Source of the DNA: a virus
IMG/VR virus record: IMGVR_UViG_3300036781_000133
Coordinates: 1 to 44,470 of that record
DNA length: 44,470 nt
Reading direction: 5' to 3' (one strand)
The notes under the pieces are model-generated. The model did no database searches. It was not told the DNA's origin and was given only the letters and a program-made list of their open reading frames with translations. Shown in pieces: positions 5,676 to 12,746 of this stretch (its first letter is position 1; each line of letters opens with the position of its first letter). The translations under genes and the position numbers were made by a program.

Positions 5676-6134
5676 ATGACCGACGACAAGAACAGCGGTG
5701 GCACCCCGCCGCCCAGTGCCAAAGACCAGAGCCAGCAGACGCCGCCCGCGGCCAACCAGGCTCCGGCTCAGAACCCTTCGACCCCGCCCTTCGCGGACAC
5801 GCCGGAGGCGCACGAGTCCAACGTGCCTGATGCAAGCGCTGAGGCTGCGGCCACCAGCGCTGACACCAACGCGGATGCGGCCAAGGCCGAACTCAACGCG
5901 AAGGGCGCCGACGAAGCCGGCGTGACCTCGACGGATCTCGACAACGGCGACGTGCTGTTCGAGTCGCTGGACTTCTCGGTGCTCGTCAAGAGCAGCAACT
6001 CGGCGCCGGTCGTGGTCATCCGCAAGGTCGGCACGGTGGGTGAGGAACTCACTCTCGGTGCCGCGACCCTGAAGGGTCTGCTGTCCGTGCTGAACCAGGC
6101 CAACCGCCGCGCCAAGTCGGACAAGCTGGTCTGA
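5676..6134 (+). CDS. Hypothetical protein with disordered N-terminus
   Basis: 152 residues; ATG preceded by AAAGGAG. Residues 1-80 are rich in Pro, Ala, Gln, Asp and Thr with no hydrophobic core, so disordered. Residues about 88-150 (DVLFESLDFSVLVKSS, VVVIRKVGTVGEELTLG, ATLKGLLSVLNQANRR) form a small beta/alpha domain. No family recognised. Confidence 0.7.
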   Translation: MTDDKNSGGTPPPSAKDQSQQTPPAANQAPAQNPSTPPFADTPEAHESNVPDASAEAAATSADTNADAAKAELNAKGADEAGVTSTDLDNGDVLFESLDFSVLVKSSNSAPVVVIRKVGTVGEELTLGAATLKGLLSVLNQANRRAKSDKLV

Positions 6135-6174
6135 TCACCAGCCCGGTCCAGTGCCCCGGCCCCAAGCGCACCAA

Positions 6175-6269
6175 TCCCCTAGTTCGGCTGACCGGTTCGA
6201 ATCCGGACCTGATTACGCAAGCGCACTGATCAGGCACAGGCAATCGAGGTTCGAATCCTCATAGGGGAA
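6175..6269 (+). other. tRNA-like cloverleaf element, not a canonical tRNA
   Basis: A 7-bp perfect acceptor-like stem (TCCCCTA 6175-6181 with TAGGGGA 6262-6268) encloses three hairpins. They are CCGG-TTCGAAT-CCGG (6192-6206), CCTGAT/ATCAGG (6208-6213 with 6229-6234, extendable by G-U) and a T-arm GAGG-TTCGAAT-CCTC (6246-6260). Two hairpins carry the tRNA T-loop sequence TTCGAAT. No 7-base anticodon loop with U33 can be formed, position 8 is G and no CCA follows. It could be a decayed tRNA, an attP-type fragment of a host tRNA, or a structured RNA in the leader of the next gene. Confidence 0.5.
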
Positions 6270-6281
6270 CATCAGTGGGTA

Positions 6282-6290
6282 TGGCATACT
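6282..6290 (+). promoter_or_regulatory. Extended -10 promoter of the two-HTH gene
   Basis: TGGCATACT ends seven bases before the ATG at 6298, so the transcript would begin at the start codon. No ribosome site precedes this ATG. The -35 region is occupied by the tRNA-like element. Confidence 0.5.
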
Positions 6291-6297
6291 AACTGTC

Positions 6298-6825
6298 ATG
6301 AGCCGCAACCCATACGCGCACCTTCGTCGCATGTGCAGCCTCAGTCAGCGCGAGTTCGCAGCTAAGCACGGCTTCAGCTTGCCGGCCATCGCCAACCTCG
6401 AGTCCGGGCTCTACACCCAGGTCAGCGATGCTCAGATCCTTGCCATGGGCAAGGAGTGCTACGAGCGCGGAGTGGACGCGGCTTCCGAACTGTCGGCCAA
6501 CTACGGGGTGTCGAAACTTCAAGACGCCTATCTCAACTGGCAGAAGAGCGAGCGTCTCGGGAACGCTGATCGAATCAACCAGGTGCAGCCGCTTCACTGG
6601 AGCAAGGAGGCCGGCCCATTCAAGACCTGGCGCGAGCAGATCTCTCCCAGCCTCAGCGGATTCGCCAAGCTGCTCAAGGTGCCGGGGATCACCGTCGAGC
6701 GCTACGAGACGGGCTCGACGCGCAGCATGCCAGCAGCCATCGAAACAGCGCTGCGCGAGATCCAGTTTCCCTGGGTGCGCGAGATGATCGAGACTCAGAC
6801 CGCATGGGCAGATGAGCATGCCTGA
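6298..6825 (+). CDS. Two-HTH DNA-binding protein (XRE-like)
   Basis: 175 residues. Residues about 14-40 (LSQREFAAKHGFSLPAIANLE) and about 120-147 (SLSGFAKLLKVPGITVERYE) both match the XRE helix-turn-helix pattern, so this is probably a tandem HTH regulator. The middle part is helical. It is the only gene here with two clear XRE folds. It precedes the small terminase, so it may control late genes or act as a repressor. Translation from a leaderless mRNA is predicted. Confidence 0.75.
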   Translation: MSRNPYAHLRRMCSLSQREFAAKHGFSLPAIANLESGLYTQVSDAQILAMGKECYERGVDAASELSANYGVSKLQDAYLNWQKSERLGNADRINQVQPLHWSKEAGPFKTWREQISPSLSGFAKLLKVPGITVERYETGSTRSMPAAIETALREIQFPWVREMIETQTAWADEHA

Positions 6826-6922
6826 TCCCTACGTCCAAGCCACCTTCGGCGGTCCCCTCCTGCTGATCATCGTGGTGGTCGTCGCGGTCATCCTGATCTA
6901 TCGACGGCTGAAGCACCGATGA
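6812..6922 (+). CDS. Tiny membrane protein
   Basis: 36 residues from the ATG at 6812, or 34 from 6818. PDPYVQATFGG precedes one hydrophobic helix (PLLLIIVVVVAVILIY) and a basic end (RRLKHR). Overlaps the upstream gene by 14 bases and the small terminase gene by four. Function unknown. Confidence 0.6.
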   Translation: MSMPDPYVQATFGGPLLLIIVVVVAVILIYRRLKHR

Positions 6923-7650
6923 CAGACCCGCAGATCGATTTCGTGCTCGAGGACGGCGTGCTCATGGTCAAGGATGACAGCCGAGGCTTCCAGCCTGTCC
7001 CGATCCCAGCAGGTTTCACCGACCTCGTGTTCCGCAACGCGGTCGCTGCCACCTACACGGCCTATCGCCGGCACGGCAAAATCCCAACCGTGCGCCAGGT
7101 GCATGCGATCTGGGACCGAATCCCGACCACCACCTACTCCGCGCTCTTCATGACGCCGGAGTTCCACGACGCGCTTGCCTACCGAGGTATCGAATGGAAC
7201 GCTTCGGACGGTCTCTCCTACGAGCAGTCCATGGCGATCCTCAAGCTGTCCAACCCGATGGATCGGCGCAGCGATGCCGTCAAGTTGAAGGAACTCGGCA
7301 TCCCCGTTCCGCGCTACCAGGCCTGGCTGAAACAGCCACTCTTCATGGCCGAGATGAACGCGCAGACCAAGGCGGGCTTCACCGAGCACCTGCCGGCCAT
7401 CCGCAATGCCCTCGTGGGCAACGCGATGGGTGGCGACATGAAGGCCATCGAGATGATCTTCGCCATCACCGGCGAATACGACCCGAACCAGCGCCAAGTG
7501 GACGACATCCGAGTGCTCGCCCAGAAGTTGATCGAATCCGTGGCGGCTCGGGTGTCGGATCCCAAGGAGCGCGAGGCCATTGCTGCGGACATGCGCTTGG
7601 CCAGTGCTAGTCTTTCAGCGATCAATCCGGCTCAAGCGATAGGCGGCTAA
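6919..7650 (+). CDS. terS: Small terminase subunit (probable)
   Basis: 243 residues. The N-terminal part (TAYRRHGKIPTVRQVHAIW) suggests a DNA-binding HTH. The middle carries VKLKELGIPVPRYQAWLKQPLF and the C-terminal helices ALVGNAMGGDMKAIEMIF and ITGEYDP are of a kind seen in phage small terminases, where they form the ring. Small terminase binds the packaging site and regulates the large subunit. Called from this pattern and from a large terminase further downstream; five genes lie between, which is unusual. Confidence 0.6.
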   Translation: MTDPQIDFVLEDGVLMVKDDSRGFQPVPIPAGFTDLVFRNAVAATYTAYRRHGKIPTVRQVHAIWDRIPTTTYSALFMTPEFHDALAYRGIEWNASDGLSYEQSMAILKLSNPMDRRSDAVKLKELGIPVPRYQAWLKQPLFMAEMNAQTKAGFTEHLPAIRNALVGNAMGGDMKAIEMIFAITGEYDPNQRQVDDIRVLAQKLIESVAARVSDPKEREAIAADMRLASASLSAINPAQAIGG

Positions 7651-7652
7651 CC

Positions 7653-8828
7653 GTGGGTGCATTCACGTCCCGCTTCAGCCTGTACAAGCCGGGCGGAGGC
7701 TCGACCGGGTTGATCGTTCCCGACGAGATCCTCGACATCGACAAGTTGAACTCCAACTTCGACATCATCGACGCGAACCTCGGCGCTTTCATCACCACCA
7801 GCACCACGCTGCCTGGGGTGCCCAAGGTCGGACAACTCGTTTTCGAGACCGACACCAAGAGGCTTCGGGTCTACTCCGGAGGCTCCTTCGTGGCGCCGGC
7901 CACCGAGCGCGGCTCGCTCACGATGTACACCGGAACCAACCTCGCCGCCCTCGATGCGCTCACGGATGGGGTGATCGGGGACACGTTCTACATGACGGAC
8001 CCTGGACTCGGAAACGCCGGCACCGGCACCATCGACCCGATGACCTGGGAGGCCATCGGAGACTCAGGCGTCAACCTCAACTGGCGTGTCCGCGACCAGA
8101 TCGTTGCTGACACCAAAGCCCATCTCGACACGTTCATCGCTGCGGTCGCTGCAATCGCCGGAACCGACGAGCAGTTCCGTATCGGCAACCGAGCCCTGGT
8201 CAGCACCACCCGACAGTCATACATCTTCCGCAGCACAGCGGGCGCCTATCTGATTGACGCGACCCCGATTCGGATGTTCCCAGCGGGCTCAGCCGGAATC
8301 ACAGTGGACCCCGTAACCGGCATCGCCACCAGTACTCAGCAAGCGACTCTGACCTTCGGCACTGTCGGTAACCCTGCTTTCGCGGACCCCTTCACGGACT
8401 ACAACGTTGTCTATGATCTGGTCGGCAATGGGACTGCGACCGGCCTGATTTTGCAGTTCCTCGATGCAGCCGGTGCTCCGATTGCAGCCGGCACTCTCTA
8501 TGACGTGTACCGCACTGCTGTAGCGAACTCCATCGTGACCAGTGCTCCGCTGATGGTTCAGAACAACCTCCCCCTCAGCGCCGGCATCGGCGGTGCCAGC
8601 TTCCGGCACAAGGGCCGATTCAGCATCCGTGCTGCCCGCGACGTAGCCGTAAAGTTGTTCGAGTCGCACGAAGAAGTCACTGCTGTCCCCGGTGTCGCAG
8701 CGACAGGTGGGCAGATCAGTCTTGACGGGGTGTTGAACTCGACTGCCTTGCTCACTGGATTTGTCCTGGCCGCGGTTGCCGGAACCTTCGCAGTCAATGA
8801 GTTGTACATCGAGGCGGTTCCGAAGTGA
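7653..8828 (+). CDS. Tail fibre or baseplate-like structural protein
   Basis: 391 residues from a GTG two bases after the terminase gene. The start (FTSRFSLYKPGGGSTGLIVPDEILDIDKLNSNFDIID) is a pattern I know from phage tail-fibre heads, where a similar segment attaches the fibre. A segment VPKVGQLVFETDTKRL is common in fibre or collar proteins. The remainder is Gly/Ala/Thr-rich and beta-type, with a jelly-roll-like C-terminal part. It probably contacts the host surface. It sits before the lysin. Confidence 0.65.
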   Translation: MGAFTSRFSLYKPGGGSTGLIVPDEILDIDKLNSNFDIIDANLGAFITTSTTLPGVPKVGQLVFETDTKRLRVYSGGSFVAPATERGSLTMYTGTNLAALDALTDGVIGDTFYMTDPGLGNAGTGTIDPMTWEAIGDSGVNLNWRVRDQIVADTKAHLDTFIAAVAAIAGTDEQFRIGNRALVSTTRQSYIFRSTAGAYLIDATPIRMFPAGSAGITVDPVTGIATSTQQATLTFGTVGNPAFADPFTDYNVVYDLVGNGTATGLILQFLDAAGAPIAAGTLYDVYRTAVANSIVTSAPLMVQNNLPLSAGIGGASFRHKGRFSIRAARDVAVKLFESHEEVTAVPGVAATGGQISLDGVLNSTALLTGFVLAAVAGTFAVNELYIEAVPK

Positions 8829-9709
8829 GCGCTCCGGCGAACGTCGTTTCGTTTTACGCGCAGGCTCACTGGGGCTCCCGATACGGAGTCACTGATGCTT
8901 TCCATGCGACTCCGCACAAGGGTCTCGACTGCGGCCTATTTCACGGCACTGTCGATGTGCCTGCACTTCACGACGGCCTCGTTGTAGCCGCAGCAGCAAG
9001 CTCGAGCGTAGGTCACTATGTGACAGTGGAACGCGCTGACGGCCTGTTTGACACCTACTGTCACATCGTGTTCGGGGTCGGTGTCGGTCAGCGTGTTACT
9101 CAAGGCCAGCGCCTCGGTCGGCAGGCGCTCACGGAAGCAGAGGGTGGCACGCAGTGGAGGGGTCAGCACACGCACCTATGCTTGTCTCGAACTCGAGACG
9201 GATGGTCTGTCTGGGGCTACGTCAACCTTGATCCGACGCCAGGCGTGATCGCTGTACTGACAAGCACAGCAGGTAGTAGCGGCGAACCTATTGACAACAC
9301 CACCCAGGAGGAACCCCCGATGACCAATGACACTCGTGTCCTTCAAATGATCGACGCCAATGGCGGTGACATCTCCGACTGGTCCCGCATCGGGGGTGAC
9401 GTGCTTCCAGTGGGCACGCCCGGTCAGCCCGGCTATTTCCCAGGCGGGTACGAAGCAACCGCCGATGTGAACGTCGCCCGTATCTGGGTCACCCAGTACG
9501 GGCTGGATGCTGCGGGGCCGATCAAACGGCAGCGTGATGCCTACGTCGCGCAACAGCAGTTCGGGGTGAAGGAGTACGTCGCCCGTCAGGCGGCCTTGGT
9601 CAAGCTGATTGCCGACAACTCGGGCGGTGGCGGCGTGGCTCCGGTGATTCCCACCAAGGAGGACATCGCCACCGAAGTCATCCGGCAGATGAAGCTGCCG
9701 GGGAACTGA
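8825..9709 (+). CDS. Endolysin with M23 peptidase domain
   Basis: 294 residues from a GTG that overlaps the previous stop by four bases. Residues 1-140 look like an M23 metallopeptidase: H31 and D35 (HKGLDCG) and the HxH pair at 115 and 117 (GQHTHL) would bind zinc, with Gly-rich strands between. It would cut peptide cross-bridges of peptidoglycan. Residues 150-165 are a Gly/Thr linker. Residues 166-294 form a separate domain (TRVLQMIDANGGDIS..., GYEATADVN) that may bind the wall. A strong internal start is present at 9320. A holin follows. Confidence 0.75.
   Translation: MSAPANVVSFYAQAHWGSRYGVTDAFHATPHKGLDCGLFHGTVDVPALHDGLVVAAAASSSVGHYVTVERADGLFDTYCHIVFGVGVGQRVTQGQRLGRQALTEAEGGTQWRGQHTHLCLSRTRDGWSVWGYVNLDPTPGVIAVLTSTAGSSGEPIDNTTQEEPPMTNDTRVLQMIDANGGDISDWSRIGGDVLPVGTPGQPGYFPGGYEATADVNVARIWVTQYGLDAAGPIKRQRDAYVAQQQFGVKEYVARQAALVKLIADNSGGGGVAPVIPTKEDIATEVIRQMKLPGN
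9306..9322 (+). promoter_or_regulatory. In-frame internal ribosome site inside the lysin gene
   Basis: AGGAGGA (9306-9312) followed seven bases later by ATG at 9320, in frame with the lysin. It is the strongest ribosome site in the cassette and lies exactly at the linker between domains. It would give a separate C-terminal product of 129 residues. Confidence 0.6.
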
Positions 9710-9722
9710 GAAGGAGAGCATC

Positions 9723-10076
9723 ATGAGCATCATCAAGCAGTACTTGGCGGCGCTTCTGTCGCTGGCGATCACCGTCCTCACGGCGTTGGTTGCGATCCCG
9801 CACATCGACCTGACCAGCGGCATTCAGTTGGCCATCCTCGGGGTGTCCACGCTGACGACGCTGTGGCTCCCTCTGCTGAAGAACGCGAAGTGGCAGGCAG
9901 CCCTCAAGACGCTCTCGGTCCTGGTACTCGCAGCCCTGTCGGGTCTGACGCCGTTGATCACCGGAGGCACCTACGATCACTTGACCATCGGCCTGTTCGT
10001 GCTGAACATCCTCTCTGCTCTCGCTCCTGAGATCGGTGTGCAGATCCGCAAGGCGGATCTGAGCCTCGCTGCCTGA
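9723..10076 (+). CDS. Holin (probable)
   Basis: 117 residues; ATG preceded by AAGGAGAG. Hydrophobic segments at about 6-27, 34-50 and 63-95 (YLAALLSLAITVLTALVAI; LAILGVSTLTTLWLPLL; LSVLVLAALSGLTPLI) suggest three or four membrane passes and a short basic C-terminus (QIRKADLSLAA). Its place directly after the lysin supports a holin, which forms the membrane lesion that triggers lysis. A generic membrane protein remains possible. Confidence 0.7.
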   Translation: MSIIKQYLAALLSLAITVLTALVAIPHIDLTSGIQLAILGVSTLTTLWLPLLKNAKWQAALKTLSVLVLAALSGLTPLITGGTYDHLTIGLFVLNILSALAPEIGVQIRKADLSLAA

Positions 10077-10084
10077 TTGCTGCT

Positions 10085-10402
10085 ATGGCTCAGCCCACTC
10101 ACTACGGCTCGACCGACCAAGCCCCGGCTCTCGGAGGGGAGCCAGGGAAGCCGGACGCGCAGGTCGTGGAGGACTTCCACACCAACGCCGAAGTCGATGT
10201 GCGAAACGAGTCGATCCACCACACCACCGGGCCTGGACCGAACCAGGCCGCGACGGGTGACCACAATCATGATGGCGGTGCCGGCGGTACGCAGTTGCTT
10301 GCTGGCACCACCATCAGTGGTTCTCGAGCAGCAGATGCCTGGCGTCTCAGCGTCAACGCCGCTCTCGTGAAACTCGGCGCCATCGACGCGAGCACTCCGT
10401 GA
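10085..10402 (+). CDS. Hypothetical structural-type protein
   Basis: 105 residues. Contains IHHTTGPGPNQAATGDHNHDGG, a His/Gly/Pro-rich segment familiar from phage virion proteins that display or attach other proteins; it may bind metal. The C-terminal helix (ADAWRLSVNAALVKLGA) is amphipathic. Ends four bases into the large terminase gene. Probably a minor head or tail part, not proven. Confidence 0.55.
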   Translation: MAQPTHYGSTDQAPALGGEPGKPDAQVVEDFHTNAEVDVRNESIHHTTGPGPNQAATGDHNHDGGAGGTQLLAGTTISGSRAADAWRLSVNAALVKLGAIDASTP

Positions 10403-11976
10403 GCCCTGCTCGGCCTCATCAGATTCCCCTGAAGGACCTCTTCGCTGAAGTTGGCGAAGGGGTCCTCCAGTCTGTCCGGCGCCCCAACATCCTCAACTAC
10501 CAGCCGTACCCGAAGCAGGAACTCTTCCACCGTTCCAAGTACTGGGGCCGACTGCTGCTTGGCGGAAACCGCGCCGGCAAGACCGACAGCAACGTGGCCG
10601 AGTGCATCTTCCGGGCTCGCGGCATCCACCCCTACCAGGACGGCCCCCTCAAGCCCGTCACGCAAGGTCGATTCTTCACCACCGATCTCGAGAAGGGCCT
10701 GAAGCAGATCGCTCTGCCGAAGTTCCAGCGCTGGGTCCCGCCGAGCATGCTCATCGACGGCAACTGGGACAAGTCTTGGGACGAGCGAGGTCGAGTTCTC
10801 ACCTTCGAGAACGGCTCCACCATCGACTTCCTGACCTACATGATGGATCTCCAGCCGATGGGCGGTGTGCCCCGCGACTGGGCCTCCTTCGATGAAGAGC
10901 CCCCGCAGCACATCTTCAACGAGACCATGCAGCGCCTTGTGGACTACGACGGCATCTGGTGGGCCTCGATGACCCCGCTCGACGGAATGACCTGGACCTA
11001 CGAGTACCTCTTCGAGCCGGCCAGCGAGGATCCCGACAGCATCCAGGTTGAGGCCTTCCAACTCTTCCAGAGCGACAACCCCTACCTCGAGGCGAAGGAC
11101 CCTGACAAGTTCACCGTGGCCATGAGCGAAGGCGAGAAAGAGGCTCGACAGCAAGGCAACTTCGTCGCAGTGTCGGGCAAGATCTTCCCCAAGTTCGACC
11201 CTGCTACGCACGTCATCGACCCGATGGTGCCGCCCAAGTCGTGGGAGTGGTACATGAGCATCGACCATGGCTGGAACAACCCCACCGCGATCCTCTGGCA
11301 CGCGGTCAGCCCCGAGGGGATCATCGTCACCTTCGCAGAGCACTACCAGTCCCACATGATCATCGACCAGCACGTCAAGGCCATCCACGCCAAGGAGAGC
11401 CAGGACGGGTGGAAGCAGCCTGATCTGCGCACAGGGGATCCGGCGATGAAGCAGACCTCCGGTATCACCGGCACCAGCATCATCCAGGAGTACTCAGACC
11501 GAGACATCGACCTCGCCGTAGACAACGTGCCTCATGATGTCGAAATCGGCATCGCCAAGATGCAGCAGTACTTCGCCCTGCGACAGGGCGCTGATGGCGT
11601 TGCTCGACCCACATGGTTCATCACGAGCGACTGCGTGAACTTCATCAAGGAGTTGAAGAAGCTGCGCTGGGCCTCGTACTCGAGCCGAAAGATGCAGTTC
11701 GAGCTGAACAAGCAGGAAAAGGTCCACAAGAAGGACGACCACGCCTTCGACTCCGCGCGCTATTTCGCCACATTCTTGCCGGATCTCTCACCGGATAAGC
11801 CTCCTGTCGAGATCAAAGAAGTGCTCAAGGGCAAGGGTTACGTTCGCTACGACGACGTGCTCGCGCGTATGTCCGCGGATCCCGAGATCGAAGTCCTGGA
11901 TGACTTCGATCCGGAAAAAAGTGACAATAGCGTTTTAGTATGGGATACAGTGAGGTCCTACGACGAGTTCTACTGA
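10399..11976 (+). CDS. terL: Large terminase subunit
   Basis: 525 residues from a GTG overlapping the previous stop. The ATPase half has a Walker A (GGNRAGKT, residues 55-62) and a Walker B-like site (ASFDEEPP, about 165). The C-terminal half is an RNase H-like nuclease: D in MSIDHGWNNPTAI (about 290), DPAMKQTSG and the final DHAFDSARYFATF. It pumps DNA into the prohead and cuts it. Good agreement with the usual length of 450-600 residues. Confidence 0.93.
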   Translation: MSPARPHQIPLKDLFAEVGEGVLQSVRRPNILNYQPYPKQELFHRSKYWGRLLLGGNRAGKTDSNVAECIFRARGIHPYQDGPLKPVTQGRFFTTDLEKGLKQIALPKFQRWVPPSMLIDGNWDKSWDERGRVLTFENGSTIDFLTYMMDLQPMGGVPRDWASFDEEPPQHIFNETMQRLVDYDGIWWASMTPLDGMTWTYEYLFEPASEDPDSIQVEAFQLFQSDNPYLEAKDPDKFTVAMSEGEKEARQQGNFVAVSGKIFPKFDPATHVIDPMVPPKSWEWYMSIDHGWNNPTAILWHAVSPEGIIVTFAEHYQSHMIIDQHVKAIHAKESQDGWKQPDLRTGDPAMKQTSGITGTSIIQEYSDRDIDLAVDNVPHDVEIGIAKMQQYFALRQGADGVARPTWFITSDCVNFIKELKKLRWASYSSRKMQFELNKQEKVHKKDDHAFDSARYFATFLPDLSPDKPPVEIKEVLKGKGYVRYDDVLARMSADPEIEVLDDFDPEKSDNSVLVWDTVRSYDEFY

Positions 11977-11986
11977 TCGGAGCACC

Positions 11987-12592
11987 TTGGACGAGGCAGT
12001 CATCAACACCGGACCCTCGAAGTTCACCAGGTTCCCCTATGCGCCCCAGGCGCCCGGCTCCTGCATCGCATGCAACTCGAGCACCAAGCCGGTAGTCGAT
12101 CTCGGGATCTCGGTCAGGTTCTACGGGCGGGCCTACCTCTGTGAGGACTGCCTTCATGAGATCATGGCTTTGGTTGGCCTGGCCGGCGACACTGCCACTG
12201 CCCAGCAGCAGCGCAACGAATGGGTGGCCGAGGGCTACCAGAAAGCACTCAACGAAAGGTGGGGCGAGAGCCTTGGAGATCTGGTTCGTACTCTCAGTGG
12301 CCTTGCTGATCGTCTTGATCGTGCTCGCGCTGGTCACAGTCCTGCTCTGGAAGATGTTCCGAGTGGTTCAGACGAGCCAGATCCGGCTCGCTCGGAGTCA
12401 GGCTTCTATGCAGAGGGAGTACTCCCGCAACTCCGAGATGCTGGGCAAGAACCTGGTGACGCTCGGCAAGCAGTACGGGGAGATCGTGGCGGGGCAGAAC
12501 CGTCTGGTGTCGAAAGCCATGTCGGTCTCGGCGTCCGGGGATCCGATGACGTTCCAGATGATCGAGGCGATGACGCCCGATTCCGGATATAG
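11987..12592 (+). CDS. Small zinc-finger protein, C-terminal extent uncertain
   Basis: The frame starts at a TTG (GGAG four bases upstream) and its first 95 residues look real: SCIACNS and LCEDCLHEI give two CxxC pairs around residues 26-55, a zinc ribbon common in actinophages, followed by a helix with QQQRNEWVAEGYQ. Beyond about residue 100 the frame is Arg/Gly/Asp-rich and overlaps the membrane gene that starts at 12273, and looks like a shadow. Either the tail is not conserved or there is a frame change near 12270. Confidence 0.55.
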   Translation: MDEAVINTGPSKFTRFPYAPQAPGSCIACNSSTKPVVDLGISVRFYGRAYLCEDCLHEIMALVGLAGDTATAQQQRNEWVAEGYQKALNERWGESLGDLVRTLSGLADRLDRARAGHSPALEDVPSGSDEPDPARSESGFYAEGVLPQLRDAGQEPGDARQAVRGDRGGAEPSGVESHVGLGVRGSDDVPDDRGDDARFRI

Positions 12593-12746
12593 TGACCCCG
12601 TTGAGCAGTTCGACCCTTCCGACGCGGGTGAAGTCGAGCGGATCGCAGCCCGAAAGCCGGACGAGAGGGAAGATCTGAATGGCCTCGAAGCCGACATCCT
12701 CGCCAGCCTCCCGGAGTTCGGAATCGACCCCGCCCAGTTCCAGTAA
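12273..12746 (+). CDS. Single-pass membrane protein with coiled-coil tail
   Basis: 157 residues from a TTG with AAGGTGGGG eight bases upstream. Residues 2-28 (WFVLSVALLIVLIVLALVTV) form a membrane segment; residues 33-75 are helical and charged (RLARSQASMQREYSRNSEML), likely coiled coil; the tail is acidic. The frame is open upstream to 12141, but that part is a shadow of the zinc-finger gene. Ends inside the portal gene. Its place between terminase and portal is unusual for a membrane protein. Confidence 0.65.
   Translation: MEIWFVLSVALLIVLIVLALVTVLLWKMFRVVQTSQIRLARSQASMQREYSRNSEMLGKNLVTLGKQYGEIVAGQNRLVSKAMSVSASGDPMTFQMIEAMTPDSGYSDPVEQFDPSDAGEVERIAARKPDEREDLNGLEADILASLPEFGIDPAQFQ

Noticed and set aside
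6175-6269. Ordinary tRNA gene
   Set aside because: No 7-base anticodon loop with U33, G at position 8, no CCA, and the middle hairpin has a 15-base loop; reported only as tRNA-like.
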